Under the pieces are notes generated by a model that saw only the letters and a program-made list of their open reading frames with translations, was not told the DNA's origin and made no database searches. Below, piece after piece: positions 35,772-44,842 of a DNA stretch of 64,000 nt; the first letter of the stretch is position 1; each line of letters begins with the position of its first letter. A program made the position numbers and the translations under genes. Source of the DNA: a virus; the IMG/VR virus record IMGVR_UViG_3300044950_000375, positions 17,509 through 81,508 of that record; one strand, given 5' to 3'.

Positions 35772-37151
35772 TTATGCGGTGGGATTAGGCCTTGGATAGC
35801 CTATTGCAGTGAGACTTGGCAGACCACGACGTAGTCGTTCGGCATTCACCCGATCCCACACTATCTCGTCATTTCCAGTGTAAATTAAATCCTCATCTTT
35901 GGTATTGGAATAAGCACTAGATTCTATGGCTACTGGCAAAATACTAGGCACTTTGGCATTACCCACAATGCGTTTAGCGGCTGCTTCAAGTGTGTCTGTA
36001 TTTACAGTATCAATAGCAGCTATAGGTGTGTACTCCTGAAGCATGGACGGGTCTATTTTAGTTTGCGCCAAATTTACAGCAAACGCACCATTAACTGCGG
36101 CAGCATCAAATTTGGATTTGATGTCAGCCGATAACCCAGGAGTATTTTTGGCCCAATTTAGTGTGTCAGGCACACTCTTTGCAGCATTGGTGGCCAGACC
36201 GCTAAGTGCTTGTGGTGTAAGTTTGTCTGTGGGAATTCCCAGTGATTTTAAGTCAGCCACACCCGAAGTCATCAATCCTTGCTGAATTTTGTTTTGAAGT
36301 CCTTCATTGCCCAGCAACCCATCGAGACTTTTTACACCATCTCTGCCAGTCCACACTGTGGGACTTTTTAACACACTGGTAAGATTACTACTGCCTTGTG
36401 CCAAAAATGTAGCAGCAGTTCCTGGTTTAACAAGACCCCATCGTTCAAGTTGACTGGCATCAAGTCCAAATTTACCTGCACCTGCTGTGTTACTAATAGT
36501 GTCTGCACTTTGACCTACCAACTTTGACGCTTGAGCCAATGTGCTTGTTACATCGGGTAAACTCATGCTACCAAGTCCAGTTAATGCTGGTCCTTGTTTA
36601 GCAAAGTCTGCCACATTGATACCACTTGTAGGAGTTCCTTTAATCAATCCAGATATGGTACCAACTGCGGTGCTAGCCAAACTGCCTACTCGTGCAGCAG
36701 CACCAGTTAACGCACCTGTGATGGCTGATGTTGAAGGTAATGAAAATCCGGCGCCTGCGCCAGCCAATGATGCGCTGATAGCAGCAGTGCTTCCACCTGC
36801 TCCAGTAGTTAATGAATTGAATGCAGCCGCGCCACCTTGTAGTGCGCTGGCCACTTGTGTGCCTGCACCTTGCCCTAGTGCGCCTATACTGGCTGTGAGA
36901 CTGTTCAGATTCGTACCTGCAGGTAATTTGCTAGATAATGATGCCAGTCCTTGTGTGAGCTGACTTTGTGCGGCTGCTAGGCCGCCAGCTGCTTGTGTGT
37001 CAGGACTTAATACATCACCAACTCTAAATCCTGTGAGGCCACCGCTGGCTGTTTGTTGATCAAACACCGCCTTTGCCTGCTCAAATGTAGCGCCAGTTGG
37101 AGCTTTAATTTCAAACTTTTGGCCGTTGAATTCAAAATTAAATGTGCTCAT
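35772..37151 (-). CDS. Ala/Ser-rich virion protein, unknown
   Basis: A 459-residue protein. The first 35 residues form a small ubiquitin-like or beta-grasp-like start (FNFEFNGQKFEIKAPTGATF, then EQAKAVFDQQ). Residues about 65-200 are low-complexity Ala/Gly/Ser/Thr. The rest has several Leu-rich helices (LSGLATNAAKS, LDGLLGNEGL). The C terminus (DEDLIYTGNDEIVWDRVNAE) is conserved-looking and followed by RLRRGLPSL. It lies between gp25 and gp5 and overlaps gp5 by four bases. This placement suggests a baseplate hub or tail protein, but I do not recognise the family. Confidence 0.62.
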   Translation of the reverse strand: MSTFNFEFNGQKFEIKAPTGATFEQAKAVFDQQTASGGLTGFRVGDVLSPDTQAAGGLAAAQSQLTQGLASLSSKLPAGTNLNSLTASIGALGQGAGTQVASALQGGAAAFNSLTTGAGGSTAAISASLAGAGAGFSLPSTSAITGALTGAAARVGSLASTAVGTISGLIKGTPTSGINVADFAKQGPALTGLGSMSLPDVTSTLAQASKLVGQSADTISNTAGAGKFGLDASQLERWGLVKPGTAATFLAQGSSNLTSVLKSPTVWTGRDGVKSLDGLLGNEGLQNKIQQGLMTSGVADLKSLGIPTDKLTPQALSGLATNAAKSVPDTLNWAKNTPGLSADIKSKFDAAAVNGAFAVNLAQTKIDPSMLQEYTPIAAIDTVNTDTLEAAAKRIVGNAKVPSILPVAIESSAYSNTKDEDLIYTGNDEIVWDRVNAERLRRGLPSLTAIGYPRPNPTA

Positions 37152-38662
37152 GCTTTTCTTGTAAATTCAAATCCAGCAGGAACAGGCACAGCACCTGGAT
37201 TTGGTGGCGGTTGTCCTGCTTCTAACGGAATTTCAATATCTACACCTTTGTTGTGATAGGGATATGGCTCGTGTGTGGGTGCTCGCGTCACAATACTGTC
37301 TAGTCCATCTGTTTTGACCGTCCATCCAGTGGCGCTACTAAATGTAGTGTCATCTAAAATAGTTGTGGTCAAGTTATTGGGCGCTGACACTGAGTCAGCT
37401 GCTGGTCCGTTGAGATCAATACCGCCTGCGGTAAATTTTAATGCACTGCCACCGTTCCAACTTCCACTAGCACTTTGTAATGCCAAACTGCCGTCGGCCT
37501 TTATACCAATGTAATTTTTGCTGTATAGTTTTAAATTTTGTTGTGCAATAGCTGTAAGGTCTGCATCAGCTTGTAATGTAATATCTTCTGCAGCCTTGGC
37601 TTTGATACTGCCGCCGGCATACATGTTGATGTCTCTATCAGCATGCAAGTTAATGTCACCACGTGTGCGCAAGTTGATTGAGTTTGTGGCATACACATCT
37701 AGCGTGCCTTGAGCGCCAAGTTCAAACCAGGCTAAGCCATTGGCATGAGTGATGTAAAAGAAGTCTCCGCTATCACTCATTGTGATTTGATGACCAGCTG
37801 TGGTTCTAAATCTTATCAGTCTAGTATTGCCATCAGTATCACCGTCATCCATCACAATACTATGACCACCTACACGTCCGATAACATTGAGATCTTGAGG
37901 TTTCAATTGTCCAGTTTGAACTTTTCGTTGTATTTCTCCCAGTTTCATGCCACCTTTATAAACCGCTGGTCCAGGCGTGCTGACACCAAACACAGCACTG
38001 GGACTTTCTCTCTGGCTTGAACTTGATATAGGACCACGTTGTGGATCTTTAATCAAGCCTTGACGAAACATGGTTTCTGAAACTACACTTTGAATAGGTT
38101 TAGGAGCATCAAAAAATCTAGCGTTTTCTTCAAGAGCAAGATTGTTGGTGTTGATTTCAACTACTGGTAATTGTGATGCTCCTTTAAAATACGCTGCTTG
38201 ATTTTCATTTTCTGCAATCACCTGAGTGGCAACTGGTGCGGCGCCAATGGCAGGAACCATGTGTCCAATGCTCTGATCCGGTGCAGTGCCGATATAAAAC
38301 CCTTGACTGCGGTCTCCATTCACAAAAACACACAGCACTGTGATTCCTACATCTGGTGGTGTAAACCACATGCCATAGCTGTTGGAATTGCCATCAATGT
38401 ATTTTCCCACGCCCGTTGCCGCAGGGTTGTAGGGAGTTGATCCAAAGAACTGCGGCATGTAGCTTACTGTGATCCATTTTGAAGGATCATTTTCGTTGCC
38501 GTTGGAGAATGCATCAATGTAAACTTGTATGCGACCTGATCTTATTGAATCTGTGGTGTTTTTTACCACGCCATAGAATGGTCCAAACTCCGCAGGTACA
38601 CCTCCGCGATCAAACTTGTAGTTTGTGGGGCGTCCTCTACTGCGTTGTACTTCTGTTGCCAT
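37148..38662 (-). CDS. 5: Baseplate hub/spike gp5-like protein without lysozyme domain
   Basis: A 504-residue protein. Residues about 25-130 form the gp5/VgrG OB-fold (FYGVVKNTTDSIRSGRIQVY, then PPDVGITVLCVFVNGDRSQG). Residues about 310-395 are a run of short strands (LDVYATNSINLRTRGDINLH and following) that build the triple-stranded beta-helix needle. The T4 gp5 lysozyme domain that lies between these parts is absent; the intervening ~170 residues show no lysozyme motif. The spike punctures the outer membrane on contraction. A GGATAA ribosome-binding site precedes the ATG. Peptidoglycan cleavage is probably supplied by the tape measure's C-terminal domain. Confidence 0.85.
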   Translation of the reverse strand: MATEVQRSRGRPTNYKFDRGGVPAEFGPFYGVVKNTTDSIRSGRIQVYIDAFSNGNENDPSKWITVSYMPQFFGSTPYNPAATGVGKYIDGNSNSYGMWFTPPDVGITVLCVFVNGDRSQGFYIGTAPDQSIGHMVPAIGAAPVATQVIAENENQAAYFKGASQLPVVEINTNNLALEENARFFDAPKPIQSVVSETMFRQGLIKDPQRGPISSSSQRESPSAVFGVSTPGPAVYKGGMKLGEIQRKVQTGQLKPQDLNVIGRVGGHSIVMDDGDTDGNTRLIRFRTTAGHQITMSDSGDFFYITHANGLAWFELGAQGTLDVYATNSINLRTRGDINLHADRDINMYAGGSIKAKAAEDITLQADADLTAIAQQNLKLYSKNYIGIKADGSLALQSASGSWNGGSALKFTAGGIDLNGPAADSVSAPNNLTTTILDDTTFSSATGWTVKTDGLDSIVTRAPTHEPYPYHNKGVDIEIPLEAGQPPPNPGAVPVPAGFEFTRKA

Positions 38663-38671
38663 GTGTTATCC

Positions 38672-41509
38672 TTAAAAGTCTCTTACTATATCTTGTGGTC
38701 CAGATGGTGAGTTGCCAAGTCCATCTGCAGAAATTCTGCCGGACAGCGTACCTGGTGGTACAAATGGGTCTCCTACATTTAAATTCTCTCCGGAGCCCGA
38801 TGTTGGTGGCTGTGGTGGTGGTGCAGGAACTACTGTGTCTTTTGGTCCCGGCGGCGCCGAATTTATTACATTTGGTGTGCCGCTACCCGGACCAGCACTT
38901 AACGCTGGCACAGCTAGTGTTGTGGGTCTTCCACTTGCGCCCGCGGCAGCTGCGGATGCATTTGTATGACTAGGATTGTCAGACGTGGTTGCATTGTCTA
39001 TTCTTCTTACATCAGCTTGAGTTGCCGGTGGTGGTGCTGTCATTGCTTTATTAGAAGCATTGGGCTTCATAAAGAAATACAACTTGCCTTGTATGTTCTG
39101 ATAGAAACTACCTTTACTAAACTCACTAGTGCATTGCATAGCAGTATATACTCGGCTCTGCACTGGTTGTCGTTTGCTAGATCCAGCATACGGATCAGCT
39201 AACCCAGTATTGATATCATAGTCTTGTGGCCGCTGCCAGGCTATCTCAAACATGACTTCTCTGGCATCAAAATTAATAGTGCCGTCAGGTAAGAATGCGT
39301 TAAAATCAAATTCTTTTGCGCTGACTCCACCCGCAAAACTTCCTTGCTGTATCCAGGCAGGATCACCTACAATTTTAATATTACAATTGGCCAGACCTAC
39401 TGGATCATACAAACTTTCAGCCAAATTGGCTTGTGGTTCGTTTTGTTTGCCATTATCACCAGCACTGTTTTCCGTGCTGGCTGTTTGAAAATTGTAAAAG
39501 GGTTGATCTCTCATGCTACTGGTAAAGGCCTTGCGTTGCTGAAACGCAAGGTTGCCTTTGGTCTGATCTCCACTAATAGTCAAATTGTAGAGATTGTTCA
39601 TGGTTTCTTTGTAATCAATCACAGAGGTATTTTGACCAGTAAACCAATAGTTGTATTGTTTATGTAATCCACGAAACTTGTTGATAGGATAATAACTGCT
39701 GTTAAAGTTCATAGGAGTGTATGTGTTGATTACAAAAGTTATCTTTTGTGCAAAGTCATTGCGTTTGTTATCATAGTCTAATTGTATTGCTTGAAAAGTA
39801 ATATTGAACCACACAATGTCTTTTTTGTTAATATTGTCTTTGACTTGTAATGCATCATTTTCGTCAAAAAACAAAACATTTTGGCCTGTAACAAATGTAC
39901 TGTTTCTTATGGCAAGTTCAATGGCCTGAACCAATTGCATGCCAGCAGTGATAGCATAATTTCTACTTTTGATATCCTTGTAAATTCTCTCCATGTCTGC
40001 TGAGTCTGGACTGGTAGTAACAGGCGGAGCTGTTCCAGACTGCTTTGCATTAGTTTTTGCCCCTGGTGGGATCAATCTAGCATTTTTAATTGCGGTTCCG
40101 CCACCGCCTGGACCAGGATTAGCAAACACAATCTCATATTGATCTGCTTTTTCATACACACCTTCGTCTACTAAGTTTTTTTGGAATTGATTCATTGCAC
40201 CCATAAGGCCTTGGACAATGCTGGTTTTTTTTGTCGTGGGAGCTGCGTCAGCTTTTGGCGGTGGTGCTGCATCCTCGCCAAATTCTCCTTGCAATACAGG
40301 ATTCACAAAAGTAGTAGTAGCGGTACCCGGAGTGGCTGTAGCTGCTTGAGTAGCAGAGTACACTACATCTTGCCCCAATAAGTCGCCAATGGTAGATGCA
40401 GTTAATTCAATATTGTAAGGTATGGTTCCACGACGAGTTCCAGCAGCAGATCCTTCGCCAGGCGCAAGTCCTTCAAAACTGTAGGTGACTAATTTGCTGT
40501 CAATAGTCCAGTCGCATTTGGAAATTTTAAATGGCACAAATTTTTCAATCACTGAATTGGGATCAGACTTGTTACCGCTAATGTTAGTGACCAAATTGCC
40601 TTGCTCGTCGTATCCGTAAAATCTTATTACCATGAGATACACTACAGAAGAATAGTTGATGCCATTTTTTTGACCACTAGCAGGCATAAAGTCTTGTACT
40701 GCTTCATATAGTCTATCTAGCAAAGTAATACCGTTGTTTTCTACAACAGTAAATTTTATATTTTTGACTGAGTGTGGTGCTCTAGTACCGCCACCTGTGA
40801 GAAAGTTTTCAATGGTAACATTGTCAATATAAAAATCCAAAGGAAAAGCTGGGTTGCGACCAGCGTCAGCATCCTTGGCACCTGGAATCTTAACAGCCTC
40901 AACTGATCCATCAGGATATGCTTGTGGTTGTTGGGTGCCTTTTGCGCCTTGAAACCCGCCTGAATTTTGTGGAGCACCACCGCTTTGCACCAGCAACATA
41001 TAACCATTCACTGTTTTTTTCTTGCTGAATACCAACTGCTTGTATTGTGCCGGTGTCATGAGATACCAACTGGCTCTATAGGTGTAGCTGGAAAAACGGT
41101 CTAAAACATTGGCTTGAGGTGTTATTACTTGATTGCTGCCATCAGTAGATATGGTTCCAGTTTGTGTTCTTTGTTGAAGTAATGCTTGATTTAACGCATC
41201 ATTTTCTTCTTGACTGGCACCACCATATGATGATCCAGCATCATCACTTAAGGCTTGTTCAACATTTGTGCCTGCTCCACCTGTTGCATCATCATACTGA
41301 CCAACACCAGTACTGGTAGGAGGAATAGCTCCTTGGCCAACTCCGCCAGTGTCATCGTTGGCACTGGGGTCTTGTCTGACGCTGCCTTCAAATCCAGTTT
41401 CATAATCCGACGTTGACTGTGTTTGTGTAAATGATCGTGTGGCTGCGTTGGTGCCTTGATCGCCGTCACCTGCATTAGTAGTAGGAGTAGTTTCTGGGAG
41501 GGTGGCCAT
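38672..41509 (-). CDS. Large virion protein between gp5 and gp53, baseplate hub-associated
   Basis: A 945-residue protein with a disordered N terminus (residues 1-135, rich in Gly/Thr/Asp/Gln). A folded part starts with RFSSYTYRASWYLMTPAQYK and includes FPLDFYIDNVTIENFL, VKNIKFTVVENNGITLLDRL and KISKCDWTIDSKLVTYSFEG. The C-terminal ~120 residues are Pro/Ala/Gly-rich. The order gp5, this gene, gp53 suggests a hub component in the place of gp27 in T4, but I see no decisive gp27 motif. It lies nine bases before gp5 and four bases after gp53. Confidence 0.62.
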   Translation of the reverse strand: MATLPETTPTTNAGDGDQGTNAATRSFTQTQSTSDYETGFEGSVRQDPSANDDTGGVGQGAIPPTSTGVGQYDDATGGAGTNVEQALSDDAGSSYGGASQEENDALNQALLQQRTQTGTISTDGSNQVITPQANVLDRFSSYTYRASWYLMTPAQYKQLVFSKKKTVNGYMLLVQSGGAPQNSGGFQGAKGTQQPQAYPDGSVEAVKIPGAKDADAGRNPAFPLDFYIDNVTIENFLTGGGTRAPHSVKNIKFTVVENNGITLLDRLYEAVQDFMPASGQKNGINYSSVVYLMVIRFYGYDEQGNLVTNISGNKSDPNSVIEKFVPFKISKCDWTIDSKLVTYSFEGLAPGEGSAAGTRRGTIPYNIELTASTIGDLLGQDVVYSATQAATATPGTATTTFVNPVLQGEFGEDAAPPPKADAAPTTKKTSIVQGLMGAMNQFQKNLVDEGVYEKADQYEIVFANPGPGGGGTAIKNARLIPPGAKTNAKQSGTAPPVTTSPDSADMERIYKDIKSRNYAITAGMQLVQAIELAIRNSTFVTGQNVLFFDENDALQVKDNINKKDIVWFNITFQAIQLDYDNKRNDFAQKITFVINTYTPMNFNSSYYPINKFRGLHKQYNYWFTGQNTSVIDYKETMNNLYNLTISGDQTKGNLAFQQRKAFTSSMRDQPFYNFQTASTENSAGDNGKQNEPQANLAESLYDPVGLANCNIKIVGDPAWIQQGSFAGGVSAKEFDFNAFLPDGTINFDAREVMFEIAWQRPQDYDINTGLADPYAGSSKRQPVQSRVYTAMQCTSEFSKGSFYQNIQGKLYFFMKPNASNKAMTAPPPATQADVRRIDNATTSDNPSHTNASAAAAGASGRPTTLAVPALSAGPGSGTPNVINSAPPGPKDTVVPAPPPQPPTSGSGENLNVGDPFVPPGTLSGRISADGLGNSPSGPQDIVRDF

Positions 41510-41512
41510 AGG

Positions 41513-41815
41513 TTAGAACCCCAGTGTTGATCGCAATGTGGTGATCTTTGGAATGTAAATTCTAGTGTCTGCTTTGAAGTCTAGTGGAGGTGCCGTGAGT
41601 GTGTTGGGATTGCGTTGGTAAAACGTCCACCAAAGTCCAGCATCGCCATACAAGTCATACGCAAGCAAGTCTGGACGATACTGATAGGTGACATTTATGA
41701 TCCACAGCTTGTCATCGCTTTCTTTGGGTATGGGTCTGTTGACCATCACATCCAAATAAAACTGATTGTAGCCAGTTTGAAAGTATGGACTGGTACTTGT
41801 GTAAGTTGCAGCCAT
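41513..41815 (-). CDS. 53: Baseplate wedge subunit gp53
   Basis: A 100-residue protein containing VTYQYRPDLLAYDLYGDAGL, then WWTFYQRNPN and ending KADTRIYIPKITTLRSTLGF. The Tyr-Arg-Pro-Asp-Leu-Leu-Ala-Tyr-Asp-x-Tyr-Gly core followed by a WW motif and RNPN is characteristic of gp53 and its LysM-like fold, which clips wedges together. T4 gp53 is longer (196 aa), so this is a compact version. It forms a TAATG junction with the upstream gene. Confidence 0.85.
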   Translation of the reverse strand: MAATYTSTSPYFQTGYNQFYLDVMVNRPIPKESDDKLWIINVTYQYRPDLLAYDLYGDAGLWWTFYQRNPNTLTAPPLDFKADTRIYIPKITTLRSTLGF

Positions 41816-43836
41816 TACCAGAACCCTCCGCCTGCCAGCAACGAACCATTGGCAAAAGATTTCAAACTAAATTGTTTGCTGACTTGATTGCGTGTTTGCA
41901 TGGGCAATAGTGTTATTGAAATTTCCATCTTGGTCGGAACGTAAGTGCTGTTAATAGAAGTCTGATTGGTGACATTTTGATTGACCTGACTGGGACTAGG
42001 ACGATTGGTTAAACTGCCGTTGCTCAATCCAGCATTGTTCAATCTGTCAAGAATAGCCACCACTGTGCCTAGCGATCCACCTATTGCAGGCCCAGATGAT
42101 TGGTTTCTGCGATTTTCCATGTTCAGTCCAATGTTGTTAAATCCGTTGGCACGAATGTAATCCACATCAGTAGGCAAACTATATCCAAAAGTAGTGACCA
42201 CACAAGGACTTTCGTTAAACTGATATTTTCCAAATCCACTGAGATATACCAAGGGCGGCGGGGTGCCAGCTTCGGCATCTTGGCCGTAAAACATTTTTGT
42301 CACAGATTTAAAAAAGTGTATCACTGCCAACAGGTACGCAGCTTCTCGAGTGTCTTGTGCAGTGAATGTGCCTTTGATAGTGATATTTTCTACTGAACTA
42401 TTTTGGTAAAAATATCCACGATAGTTGGAATGTGTGAGATCATAGTTTGCGTATTTGGCTTGATAACTGGTTTCAATTGCAGGAGTATATGGAAATACCA
42501 CACCGTCAGTAGCAGCCAATGGTGCAAGTATTCCTGGTCCACCATTACCGGCAGGCACTTTGTAAAGATAATTGGCATTTGGTGCCAATCTTAATCGCAC
42601 ACGCCAGTCAGCTGCGGCAGGAGTATTCTGACGAGTTTGCAGTGTGCTTTGATTTTGTGCGTTATTGATCAATCCGCGTGTGACTGCGGCGTTGGCATTT
42701 ACATCATCTTGATTCTGCACTACATTTGGTGTACCAAACTCAGCTTCATTCAATGCAGACAACGAAACTGGAGCAGGTGATGTAGTCGGTGGCGGCGTAA
42801 AGAGATCGGCAACACCATTTGTGTTGTCAACTGGCAGAGGAGTGGCTGACTCGGCAGCTATTTGCAAATCAGCAGCCTCTCGTGCTCTTGCAGCCGCCTC
42901 AAAGCCTGCATCTCCAGAATTGGCCAAATCAACTTCAGCAGCACGATCCAGTCTGGCATTAAAGGCAGCATCTGCATTTGCTTGTGCAATCTGTTCAGCA
43001 TCACTTACATAGCCAGTATCTAAAGGAGATACCGGATTGGCCGATTCAGATGCTATACGCAAGTCAATAACTTCTTGAGCAGCTTGAGTAGCCGCCAATG
43101 CTTCGTCGCCATCAGCCGGCAACGGACTGGTGGCAGTTGCACGTATTGGGTTTGGTGTTGTTCCAAGTTGAATTTCAGTTTGTTGATTTATTGCTGGATC
43201 ATCTCCAGCTGGGGCCTGCACCGGAGTGTTTATTGCGGTGGTTCCACTGGTCACAGTTTGTGTGGTAGTGGTAGTATTTGGTACTCTTATGACCGAAGGT
43301 GTGCCTGGATCTTCAGCGGCTTGTTGTTGCAGATCCAATGCAGTTTTTTGATTCCGAAGTTCTGCTGCTTGTGCGTTTCTTGCTGCTTCTTCTTCTGGTG
43401 TCAGAAGCGGTAGGCCTTGACGTTTGCGAACAAAGTTGCTGGGATTATCTTTGTAGAACTGATTAATTTCAGCTTGTTTTGCACTTGCTTCAGCTGCGTA
43501 TACTTGGCTTTCTGCTGTGGATGTTCTTGCGCCAGCAATAGTTGTAGTAGATCCGCCGCCGCTCACAGTTTCAGTGCTGGTTGTGGTATAATTAATTGGT
43601 GTTTTGCTACCAACAGGTGCGTCAGCTTTTTCGGGATAGTCTACTTGTTTAATTACTTCTACATCTGATCTAGGGCCAGTGCCTATAACCAGTGCGCCCA
43701 TTTGACCATTTGTGCCAAGGGCGTAATTACCAATGTCAGCATCTGTTATTCCAGCCTGTGCCAATGCGGCATCTTCGCTCAAGCCTTGTTGACGAAGTTG
43801 ATTAAATGTTGCTGCTTTATTTGGATCGTAGGCCAT
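41815..43836 (-). CDS. Virion protein, first gene of the minus-strand baseplate operon
   Basis: A 673-residue protein. Residues 1-50 form a short helical start (AATFNQLRQQGLSEDAALAQ). Residues about 90-400 are low-complexity, rich in Ala/Thr/Gln/Asn with repeated ARAREAADLQIAAES-like segments. The C-terminal ~270 residues are folded: WRVRLRLAPNANYLYKVP, YRGYFYQNSSVENITIKGTF and CVVTTFGYSLPTDVDYIRAN. The ITIKGTF and ALLLAVIHF-like region recalls tail tube or tube-initiator proteins such as gp48/gp54, but I cannot confirm it. It is preceded by a GGTAAATA late-like box. Confidence 0.6.
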   Translation of the reverse strand: MAYDPNKAATFNQLRQQGLSEDAALAQAGITDADIGNYALGTNGQMGALVIGTGPRSDVEVIKQVDYPEKADAPVGSKTPINYTTTSTETVSGGGSTTTIAGARTSTAESQVYAAEASAKQAEINQFYKDNPSNFVRKRQGLPLLTPEEEAARNAQAAELRNQKTALDLQQQAAEDPGTPSVIRVPNTTTTTQTVTSGTTAINTPVQAPAGDDPAINQQTEIQLGTTPNPIRATATSPLPADGDEALAATQAAQEVIDLRIASESANPVSPLDTGYVSDAEQIAQANADAAFNARLDRAAEVDLANSGDAGFEAAARAREAADLQIAAESATPLPVDNTNGVADLFTPPPTTSPAPVSLSALNEAEFGTPNVVQNQDDVNANAAVTRGLINNAQNQSTLQTRQNTPAAADWRVRLRLAPNANYLYKVPAGNGGPGILAPLAATDGVVFPYTPAIETSYQAKYANYDLTHSNYRGYFYQNSSVENITIKGTFTAQDTREAAYLLAVIHFFKSVTKMFYGQDAEAGTPPPLVYLSGFGKYQFNESPCVVTTFGYSLPTDVDYIRANGFNNIGLNMENRRNQSSGPAIGGSLGTVVAILDRLNNAGLSNGSLTNRPSPSQVNQNVTNQTSINSTYVPTKMEISITLLPMQTRNQVSKQFSLKSFANGSLLAGGGFW

Positions 43837-43850
43837 GTCTGTTTCCTATA

Positions 43851-43861
43851 GCTTATTTACC
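43851..43861 (-). promoter_or_regulatory. Late promoter-like box GGTAAATAAGC
   Basis: The minus strand reads GGTAAATAAGC, followed by TATAGGAAACAG and the ATG of the 673-aa gene at 43836. It differs from TATAAATA at the first two bases only. The upstream element AACTGCGCCGTTTTT (43868-43882) matches, with one change, the element upstream of the true late box of gp6, which supports a promoter function here. Confidence 0.5.
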
Positions 43862-43892
43862 GCTGACAAAAACGGCGCAGTTTAACAAGAGG

Positions 43893-43920
43893 TTGACAAT
43901 TGTTGTAAATATGCTACAAT
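43893..43920 (+). promoter_or_regulatory. Sigma70-like promoter for gp55
   Basis: Perfect TTGACA (43893-43898), a 16-base spacer and TACAAT (43915-43920), followed by the ribosome-binding site AAGGAGA (43927-43933) and the gp55 ATG at 43946. This would let host RNA polymerase make the late sigma factor before late transcription begins. Confidence 0.75.
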
Positions 43921-43945
43921 CCGATTAAGGAGACCTTGTCATACT

Positions 43946-44842
43946 ATGACTTTATTACCAAAAGCGGCACCTCGTGTCAATTATCTAAACAACCGTGATA
44001 TTTTGAAAGAAATACACCACAGCAAGAACACCTATTGCTGGTATCGTGATCCTGTACAGGACCATCAATTTGATTTGATCCTGCCCGGCCTGGACAAAAT
44101 CAATCAACGCACTGTGGTTGAGGCAAGAAAAAATCGTGCTGATCGTATCAAACGCGAAACAGGCGAAGTAATTGATCAAAAGAAAATACCCAACACTGAC
44201 CTAGTTTTCAGGATCACCTGTTGGGATCACATCCCTAAGGCGCCTAAAAAAATTACCAAGGCCGAAGCCAAACGCAAAAAGCTAGAAGACATTTTTGAAC
44301 TAGATGATATTGCAGAAGATCCACTAGCAGACATTGTGGATGTGCCGGTGCTGGATCTAAATCATGTGCGAGTGAACTTTCCTCCGTTTGAACAGTATAG
44401 ATTGGATGAAGACAAAAAGCCTTACATTGTGGGCCGCTCACATTGGAAGGGCGATTTGGTCACAGGAGAGTTTTCCAAAGATCACGGCAACATGACTCGC
44501 AAGTTGGCTATGATGTTTATGAAACTGTGCGAACGCTATGCCACTCGATCAAACTGGCGTGGCTACACCTACAACGAGGAAATGCGTGGACAAGCTCTTT
44601 TACAACTCAGTCAAATTGGACTGCAATTTGACGAATCTAAATCGCAAAACCCCTTTGCTTACTATACCGCTGCTATCACTAATAGCTTTACACGGATTCT
44701 TAACATCGAAAAGAAAAATCAAAATATCAGAGATGACATCCTGGAAATGAACGGCTTGAACCCGTCATGGACTAGACAAAACTCCGGCAAAGCTGGTATG
44801 GCAGCCATGAGTGGTCCAGTGACCACCACATATGAAGAATGA
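43946..44842 (+). CDS. 55: Late transcription sigma factor gp55
   Basis: A 298-residue protein. The C-terminal part (from residue 183) carries the gp55 signature: helix LAMMFMKLCERYATRSNWRG, then YTYNEEMRGQALLQL, then DESKSQNPFAYYTAAITNSF and RILNIEKKNQ. This is the sigma region 2-like core that recognises TATAAATA. The first ~180 residues have no T4 equivalent (T4 gp55 is 185 aa); they are Lys/Asp-rich with ITKAEAKRKKLEDIFELDDI. The sliding-clamp-binding tail is not obvious. The gene has a sigma70-like promoter and a strong ribosome-binding site, and its stop overlaps the next ATG. Confidence 0.88.
   Translation: MTLLPKAAPRVNYLNNRDILKEIHHSKNTYCWYRDPVQDHQFDLILPGLDKINQRTVVEARKNRADRIKRETGEVIDQKKIPNTDLVFRITCWDHIPKAPKKITKAEAKRKKLEDIFELDDIAEDPLADIVDVPVLDLNHVRVNFPPFEQYRLDEDKKPYIVGRSHWKGDLVTGEFSKDHGNMTRKLAMMFMKLCERYATRSNWRGYTYNEEMRGQALLQLSQIGLQFDESKSQNPFAYYTAAITNSFTRILNIEKKNQNIRDDILEMNGLNPSWTRQNSGKAGMAAMSGPVTTTYEE

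Noticed and set aside
35769-35776. CATAAATA before gp25 listed as a firm late promoter
   Set aside because: It lies five bases from the ATG; without transcript data it may be chance AT-rich sequence, so it is kept only as a finding.
37148-38662. T4-type lysozyme domain in gp5
   Set aside because: The region between the OB-fold and the beta-helix has no lysozyme catalytic pattern.
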